DNA of 11,174 nucleotides from an uncultured Clostridia bacterium (GTDB lineage Bacteria; Bacillota; Clostridia; Lachnospirales; CAMVHY01): NCBI GenBank assembly GCA_947167415.1, contig CAMVHY010000017.1, positions 1 to 11,174 of the forward strand, read 5' to 3'. Shown piece by piece: positions 6,517 to 11,174 of this stretch (position 1 is its first letter; each line of letters starts with the position of its first letter). The notes under the pieces were generated by a model. It saw only the letters and a program-made list of their open reading frames with translations, ran no database searches and was not told where the DNA came from. The position numbers and the translations under genes were made by a program.

Positions 6517-7371
6517 ATGAGGTATAAAAAATATAAAAATGGAATAAAAGTTTTTGATATTAATGATTTTGATATTAAGCAAACTTTGGAATGCGGACAG
6601 TGTTTTAGATTTTTGGGTGCGAAAAATAATTATTTTATTATTGCACACGGAAAAAAATTAAATATAAAACAGGATGATAATGAAATTTTTTTTTGGCCGT
6701 GTTTGATCGATGAATTTGAAAATATTTGGATTAATTATTTTGATTTAGAGAGAAATTATGCGGAGATAAAAAAAGTTTTGGCGAAAAAAAATAAAATTTT
6801 AGCTGAGGCAATAAATTTTTGTGGTGGCATAAGAATTTTGAATCAGGAAAAATTTGAGACTTTGATTTCTTTTATTATCTCGCAAAATAATCATATCCCA
6901 AGAATAAAAAAAATAATAGAAAAAATGTCGTGTGAGTTTGGCAATGAAATCGAAAAAAATTATTTTGCCTTCCCAAATTTTTCGCAATTAAAAAATGCAA
7001 GCGAAGAAAAACTTATGAATTGCAAAATGGGATTTAGATTAAATTATGTTTTAGATGCGCTGAATAAAATAAAAAATGGTTTGGATTTAGAGGCTTTAAA
7101 AAATCGCGAGACAGAAATTATTAAAAAAAATTTAATGTCAATAAAAGGAGTTGGCGATAAAGTTTCGGATTGTGTTTTATTATTTGCTTATGGTCGGCGC
7201 GAAATTTTTCCAATTGATACATGGATTAAAAAAGTATCGCAAAAAATTTTTTTTGGGAATCAAGAGGCGGATATAAAAAAAATACATGAGTTCGCAAAAA
7301 ATAATTTTGGAGATTTGGCAGGATATGCGCAGCAATATTTATTTTATTATTTTCGTAGCAAAAAATTTTAG
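6517..7371 (+). CDS. ogg: 8-oxoguanine DNA glycosylase, OGG1 family (HhH-GPD)
   Basis: This base-excision repair enzyme removes 8-oxoguanine opposite cytosine and can nick the abasic site by beta-elimination. The 284 residues contain the OGG N-terminal domain with TLECGQCFRF (23-32), the conserved ISQNNHIPRI (121-130), the helix-hairpin-helix IKGVGDKVSDC (209-219) with the Schiff-base lysine K215, and the essential aspartate D234 in FPIDTWIKK (231-239). The late GYAQQYLFYYFR segment (269-280) is typical of the bacterial OGG1-like proteins known from Clostridium acetobutylicum. There is no C-terminal iron-sulfur cysteine cluster, so it is not MutY or Nth. A TGGAGA at 6504-6509 is seven bases before the ATG. 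No convincing promoter was found. Its stop codon overlaps that of the convergent downstream gene. The enzyme class is secure; its in vivo role is inferred from the family. Confidence 0.93.
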   Translation: MRYKKYKNGIKVFDINDFDIKQTLECGQCFRFLGAKNNYFIIAHGKKLNIKQDDNEIFFWPCLIDEFENIWINYFDLERNYAEIKKVLAKKNKILAEAINFCGGIRILNQEKFETLISFIISQNNHIPRIKKIIEKMSCEFGNEIEKNYFAFPNFSQLKNASEEKLMNCKMGFRLNYVLDALNKIKNGLDLEALKNRETEIIKKNLMSIKGVGDKVSDCVLLFAYGRREIFPIDTWIKKVSQKIFFGNQEADIKKIHEFAKNNFGDLAGYAQQYLFYYFRSKKF

Positions 7372-8615
7372 AAGTCGATTGACATGAGCCAATAACCATC
7401 GTTATCAAAAATATTTTTTGTTTCACGGCATAATTTAAATTGCTGGAAGCCAAATTTTTGCATACAAGTTTTATATTCGGGCTGATATTTATCTGGCACG
7501 CCAAAAATAAATTTGTTTTGATTGTTTTTTTCGCGCCCCAAAATAAAATGTTTGTTTTTTAAATAAGCATAAAATATAAATGGATGATTGATTAAATTCC
7601 AAAAATCTATTGGCAAAAAAGATATTTCTTTGAGAGATAAACGAACCCAGTCTATCTCTTTTTTTTGTGTTTCAAACGGTTTTATCGGCTGATTTATTTC
7701 AAAAAGAAAATCCAAATCGTTTTTTGTTTCGTAATTTATTTTTGACAGATTTTTTTGTGTCATGAAATCGGTTTGTCGTTTATCATCAAGTTCTTGTTTT
7801 ATTTTTTCTGCCATAATTCTAAAAATATCTGTGTTTTGATTTAAATTTGTTTCGGATTCATCTTTTTTTTCTGCATCAAAAATTTTATTTTCGTTAGATT
7901 TTATTTTCTCGGTATTATTTTTTTCTGCGTCAAAATTTTTATCGAGTTGAGCATCATGATTATTTTTTTGGTTGATATTTTGATTTGAAACATTTTTTTC
8001 TGTCTCAGATAAATCGTTTTTAATTTTTGTTTTATTCTCATCGTCGCAAATTTTATTTTCGTCAAGTTTTATTTCTGCATCATTATTTTTTTTATGCTCG
8101 CAATCCGAATTATTTTTCTCGTCTAAATTTTTAACCACGCTATTTTTTTCTGTCTCAATTGAATTAATTTTTTTTACCGGGTCATTGTTTTTTATATGAT
8201 GTTCGCTTTCAAAAAAATTATTTTTAAAGTTATCATGCCAATCCATGTGAAAATTATTTTTATATCCTTCAGCAACTATTAAAATTTTATCTTTGGTTGT
8301 CAACGCGACAATATTTATCTCTTCACAATTTAAATTTTGATTTACGGAATTATTTGTATCGAAATTAAAATTTAATTCTCCGTATCCTCGTTCATCTATT
8401 TTTATTTCGCCAATTTTGTTTTTGTGAAACGAATTTGTTTTTTTGCTTATCAAATAAAAATCATATTTGCCCGATTTTAAATTTTGTACCCAGACATATA
8501 TTTGCCCAAAATTTCCATGTTTTTCGATTTTACAACGACCGATAATTTTTTTGTTTTTAATCGCATAATTTGAATCGACTTGATTTAAATTTATAAAAAA
8601 TCGATTGTAAAGCAT
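7368..8615 (-). CDS. Two-domain protein of unknown function with N/K/E/D-rich linker
   Basis: This 415-residue protein has an N-terminal domain (about 1-120) of alternating short strands, including KIEKHGNFGQIYVWVQNL and GEIKIDERGYGELNF. A low-complexity linker (about 137-265) follows, rich in Asn, Lys, Glu and Asp. The C-terminal domain (about 322-415) has LPIDFWNL, HFILGRE, FGVPDKY, KFGFQQFK and a final GYWL. This layout and the C-terminal motif order recall a family of uncharacterised clostridial proteins (DUF6128-like, from memory), whose function I do not know. There is no signal peptide or membrane segment. A strong TGGAGG on the minus strand (8625-8630) stands nine bases before the ATG. 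The linker contains imperfect repeats of the form ENKI-C/F-D-D/A-E. The last bases overlap the OGG stop codon by four bases, tail to tail, without a separate terminator. The gene is divergent from the GHL10 gene. Confidence 0.85.
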   Translation of the reverse strand: MLYNRFFINLNQVDSNYAIKNKKIIGRCKIEKHGNFGQIYVWVQNLKSGKYDFYLISKKTNSFHKNKIGEIKIDERGYGELNFNFDTNNSVNQNLNCEEINIVALTTKDKILIVAEGYKNNFHMDWHDNFKNNFFESEHHIKNNDPVKKINSIETEKNSVVKNLDEKNNSDCEHKKNNDAEIKLDENKICDDENKTKIKNDLSETEKNVSNQNINQKNNHDAQLDKNFDAEKNNTEKIKSNENKIFDAEKKDESETNLNQNTDIFRIMAEKIKQELDDKRQTDFMTQKNLSKINYETKNDLDFLFEINQPIKPFETQKKEIDWVRLSLKEISFLPIDFWNLINHPFIFYAYLKNKHFILGREKNNQNKFIFGVPDKYQPEYKTCMQKFGFQQFKLCRETKNIFDNDGYWLMSIDF

Positions 8616-8628
8616 AAATAAAAACCTC

Positions 8629-8682
8629 CAAACGCTTGTAATAATTTATATATATGCGTAGCAAAAAAATATATAACGTTTG
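8629..8682. promoter_or_regulatory. Inverted repeat in the divergent promoter region
   Basis: CAAACG at 8629-8634 and CGTTTG at 8677-8682 are inverse complements, with an inner TATATAT and ATATATA pair between them. The left arm overlaps the ribosome binding site of the minus-strand gene and the right arm overlaps the -35 box of the plus-strand gene. It may be a regulator site, but six-base arms in AT-rich DNA can arise by chance. Confidence 0.3.
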
Positions 8683-8708
8683 AAAAATAATAAATGGTGT
8701 TATAGAAT
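8680..8708 (+). promoter_or_regulatory. Sigma-A type promoter of the GHL10 gene
   Basis: TTGAAA at 8680-8685 and TAGAAT at 8703-8708 are spaced by 17 bases. Transcription would begin around 8715, downstream of the GTG at 8712, which favours the GTG at 8754 as the translation start. Confidence 0.6.
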
Positions 8709-8753
8709 AAAGTGGCTTTAAATTTATTTTTAAAATTGGAGTGTGGAATTATA

Positions 8754-9941
8754 GTGAGCAAAAAAAATGTGATTGTGATGATAGTTTTGGCTTTATTTTT
8801 GTTTAGCAATATAAAAATTTATGGCGAAGAAAGAAATCGAATGAGAGGTATTTGGGTTACAACAATTTTTTCGCTTGATTATCCAGATAAACCAACAACT
8901 GATTCCAAATTATTAAAAGAGCAAGCGGATTTGATAATAAACAATTGTAAAAAAATGAAAATGACGGATATATTTTTGCAAGTTCGACCGTCGTGTGATG
9001 CTTTTTATAAATCAAAATATTTTCCATGTAGCAAATATTTAACAGGGCAACAAGGTCTTGCTCCAGAAGATAATTTTGACGTATTGGATTATTGGGTAAA
9101 AAAATGTCATGAAAAAAAAATAAAATTACATGCCTGGATAAATCCATTTAGAATCACAAAAAATGGAGATAAAGAATTTGATTCGCTTGATAAAAATAAT
9201 CCTGCTAAAAAACATGCGAGTGGCGAAAAAAAATGGGTTGTAAAATATAAAAAAGACGGAAATTATTATTTTGATCCGGCGATTCCTGAAGTAAGAAAAT
9301 TAATAATTAATGGCGTGATTGAAATAGTAAAAAATTATGATGTCGACGGAATTCATTTGGATGATTATTTTTATCCCGGAAAAGAATTTGAAGATGATGA
9401 GTCGTTTAAAAAGTATGGGCAAAATTTTGTTAATATAGATGATTTTCGCCGCGATAATATAAATAAATTGATTTATGAGTTGAATAAACGCGTGCATGAA
9501 GAAAATAAAAAAATAGAATTTGGAGTCAGTCCGGCAGGTGTTTGGGCAAACAAAAAAACACATCCGGAAGGAAGCAATACACAAGCTTTTGAATCTTATA
9601 ATAATTTATATTGCGATAGTTTGTATTGGATAAAAACTAATATGGTGGATTATATTGCTCCGCAGGTTTATTGGCAGATTGGTCATAAAAAAGCGGATTA
9701 TAAAACTGTGATTGATTGGTGGAATGAAAAAGTAAAAAATAGCAAAGTTAAATTATATATTGGAATGGCGGATTATAAAGCAGCTTTAGAAAAAGATAAA
9801 CAAAATGTTTGGTATGGAACGGATGAAATAAAACGGCAATTAAATTTGAATAAGCAGTACGAAAATATTTTGGGTGAGATTCATTTTAGATATAAATTGA
9901 TAAATGATTTTGATGAGCTGAGAAATTTGTATGTAAATTAA
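8754..9941 (+). CDS. Exported GHL10-family (DUF187, YngK/DigH-like) glycosidase
   Basis: This is a predicted extracytoplasmic glycosyl hydrolase. The start is GTG 8754, with GGAG at 8738-8741 upstream and a signal peptide immediately following: basic MSKKN, a hydrophobic core, and a likely signal peptidase I cut after about residue 24. The mature protein carries the GHL10 barrel motifs: RGIWVTT (31-37), FLQVRP (74-79), HAWINPFR (126-133), GIHLDDYFYP (199-208) with acidic residues where a catalytic pair is expected, GVSPAGVW (257-264) and IAPQVYWQ (301-308). At 395 residues it is a single-domain member without cell-wall-binding repeats. E. coli DigH of this family cleaves denuded peptidoglycan glycan strands; action on cell wall or cortex here is an inference. 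An alternative GTG at 8712 would add 14 residues but has no ribosome binding site. Confidence 0.9.
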   Translation: MSKKNVIVMIVLALFLFSNIKIYGEERNRMRGIWVTTIFSLDYPDKPTTDSKLLKEQADLIINNCKKMKMTDIFLQVRPSCDAFYKSKYFPCSKYLTGQQGLAPEDNFDVLDYWVKKCHEKKIKLHAWINPFRITKNGDKEFDSLDKNNPAKKHASGEKKWVVKYKKDGNYYFDPAIPEVRKLIINGVIEIVKNYDVDGIHLDDYFYPGKEFEDDESFKKYGQNFVNIDDFRRDNINKLIYELNKRVHEENKKIEFGVSPAGVWANKKTHPEGSNTQAFESYNNLYCDSLYWIKTNMVDYIAPQVYWQIGHKKADYKTVIDWWNEKVKNSKVKLYIGMADYKAALEKDKQNVWYGTDEIKRQLNLNKQYENILGEIHFRYKLINDFDELRNLYVN

Positions 9942-9974
9942 TTTTTAAAAGCAGAAATTTAATATTAAAAAATT

Positions 9975-10015
9975 AATCTCGGAGGTAATTTGATTTTTAT
10001 CTCGGAGATTTTTTT
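9975..10015 (+). terminator. Rho-independent terminator after the GHL10 gene
   Basis: AATCTCGGAG at 9975-9984 pairs with CTCGGAGATT at 10001-10010 in two blocks of six and three pairs, separated by a single G-G mismatch. The T tract spans 10009-10015. The arms also read as a direct repeat of ATCTCGGAG, because that word is itself nearly self-complementary. Bases 10016-10157 hold no gene or convincing promoter. Confidence 0.7.
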
Positions 10016-10157
10016 GTGTGTATATATTTTTTGTTAATAGCGTGTTTTAGGTTGATATATAAAAAATTTTTTTAGAGTTTTTATTTTGATTTAAGTGACA
10101 TATTTTTTTTTGCGCTGAATAAATTTGTTTTATAAATTAAAATTTGGAGTGGAAAAT

Positions 10158-11174
10158 ATGTCTGATGATTTGATTATGAAAAATATTTTTTTGAATAAAA
10201 AGGTTGGTTCGCAGGAAACACAAATTTTACTTGAGGGCGATATTATTGTCCCGGATGTAAAACCTGATATGACATCGATTTTACAAACACAGTCTGATAT
10301 TTTTATTGAAAAGACAAATGTTTTGCAGGATAAAATAAATTTTATTGGAAAGTTAAATATACAAATCCTGTATCTCGCAAAATCAAATGAAAATAAAATT
10401 TGTAGCATAAATCATGTTTCGCAAATCGATGATTTTATAAACATTGATAATATAAACCCACAAATATTTTGTGATTTAAAAGCAAATATAAATAAAATTG
10501 ATTATAAAATGTTGAACGATAGGAAGATAAATTTTAAAGCAGTAATAAATATTACAGCGGAAGTTCAAGAAGAATATCAAAAGGAAATTATAAGCGGCAT
10601 AAAAAATGCGAATGAAAATCAGTTGTTGAAAAAAAAGTATTTAGTAAATAAATTAATGGATATGAGATTCGATCGTTTTGTTGTTAAAGACGAGATAAAT
10701 TTGATTTCGAGTAAACCAAATATAAACGAAATTTTGGAAACTGATATCAATATAATTCAAAAGGATATAAAAATTTCGGAAGGGAAAGTTAATGTGAGCG
10801 GTGAATTAGTTTTAAAAATTTTATATTTGCCACACGAAAATTATGATTTTCCAATCGAAGTTTTTGAACATGAAATTAATTTTAATGGTTCTTTTGATGT
10901 TCCAAAGGCAAAAGATTTTATGTTTTGCGACGTAGATTTATTTGTGCAAGATAAATATATTCAGGCAAAAGCAAATCAAGATGGCGAAAATAGATTAATT
11001 GACATAGAAATTTATGTTGGGGCAAATATAAAATTAAATACGCAGGATGAATTTGAGATTTTAGAAGATGCTTATTTGATAAATAAAAAGCTTGATATAA
11101 AATGCGAAGAAATTAATTTTCAAAATATGGTATGTAAAAATAAAATGCAAACAAAAATAAAAGAAATTATTCAA
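10158..11174 (+). CDS. sipL: SipL-like SPOCS (DUF3794) spore morphogenesis protein, 3' end missing
   Basis: The reading frame is open from ATG 10158 to the window end, 339 codons without a stop, so the C-terminus is outside. It contains SPOCS/DUF3794 repeats. The first includes LLEGDIIVPDVKPDM (24-38) and ends in KLNIQILYLA (65-74). The second runs from about 178, with EILETDINI (191-199), and ends in GELVLKILYLP (215-225). In C. difficile, SipL has N-terminal SPOCS domains and a C-terminal LysM domain that binds SpoIVA, and it is needed to attach the coat to the forespore. Such proteins are a little over 500 residues, so about a third, including any LysM, is missing here. GGAG at 10146-10149 is eight bases before the ATG. 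The symbol rests on repeat architecture; related DUF3794 paralogues exist in Clostridia. Confidence 0.85.
   Translation, partial: MSDDLIMKNIFLNKKVGSQETQILLEGDIIVPDVKPDMTSILQTQSDIFIEKTNVLQDKINFIGKLNIQILYLAKSNENKICSINHVSQIDDFINIDNINPQIFCDLKANINKIDYKMLNDRKINFKAVINITAEVQEEYQKEIISGIKNANENQLLKKKYLVNKLMDMRFDRFVVKDEINLISSKPNINEILETDINIIQKDIKISEGKVNVSGELVLKILYLPHENYDFPIEVFEHEINFNGSFDVPKAKDFMFCDVDLFVQDKYIQAKANQDGENRLIDIEIYVGANIKLNTQDEFEILEDAYLINKKLDIKCEEINFQNMVCKNKMQTKIKEIIQ

Noticed and set aside
7226..7504. Minus-strand open frame of 92 codons over the ogg end
   Set aside because: It overlaps the well-supported OGG C-terminus and the minus-strand gene in another frame, with no start signal.
8712..8753. 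GTG at 8712 as start of the GHL10 gene
   Set aside because: It has no ribosome binding site, lies before the expected transcript start, and would put 14 residues in front of a normal signal peptide.
10090..10157. Possible sporulation (sigma-E type) promoter before the SipL-like gene, around CATATTTT near 10099
   Set aside because: SipL is expected to be mother-cell expressed, but the boxes do not match the consensus well enough in such AT-rich DNA.
10130..10408. Minus-strand open frame of 92 codons over the SipL-like gene start
   Set aside because: It runs antisense to a clear SPOCS-domain frame and has no start signal or motif.
1..11174. CRISPR array, tRNA, rRNA, insertion sequence or transposase
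   Set aside because: No spaced direct repeats, cloverleaf sequences, conserved rRNA segments or transposase motifs were seen on either strand.

Overview
The window is very AT-rich, with long A and T homopolymers inside and between genes and NNN-rich linkers in several proteins. The gene content points to a low-GC, spore-forming Firmicute of the Clostridia type. The clearest sign is a SipL-like spore-coat morphogenesis protein with SPOCS/DUF3794 repeats at the right edge. A compact GspE/PilB/ComGA-type ATPase with prepilins and an OGG1-type glycosylase of the clostridial kind fit this. The species cannot be told from the sequence.

Layout, left to right. (1) Bases 3-2117 hold a tight plus-strand cluster for a type IV pilus, type II secretion-like or competence pseudopilus machine: an assembly ATPase, a small major-type prepilin and a larger minor prepilin, closed by a hairpin that overlaps the last stop codon. 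(2) A UDP-glucose 4-epimerase (galE) follows at 2179-3189. (3) Bases about 3390-6294 form a self-contained monocistronic cassette. It has a full-consensus sigma-A type promoter (TTGACA, 17 bp, TATACT) overlapped by an inverted repeat, a near-perfect Shine-Dalgarno, a 924-residue protein I cannot assign to any family, and the strongest terminator in the window. (4) An OGG1-type 8-oxoguanine DNA glycosylase (6517-7371) converges on a minus-strand gene (7368-8615) for a 415-residue two-domain protein with an N/K/E/D-rich linker. The two stop codons overlap. (5) A divergent intergenic region with a recognisable promoter leads to an exported GHL10 (DUF187) glycosidase-like protein (8754-9941). (6) After a terminator, the SipL-like gene runs off the window at 11174.

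Most of the genes look like ordinary chromosomal housekeeping, envelope and sporulation functions without a shared pathway. The part that stands out is the 924-residue protein cassette. Its expression signals are the best in the window, and its codon and base use looks less homopolymer-driven than its neighbours. It has no signal peptide, a long Asn-rich disordered stretch, a lysine cluster and a C-terminal hydrophobic hairpin. Its flanks hold unusual hairpins. I cannot assign it a function; it is the best candidate for something undescribed here.
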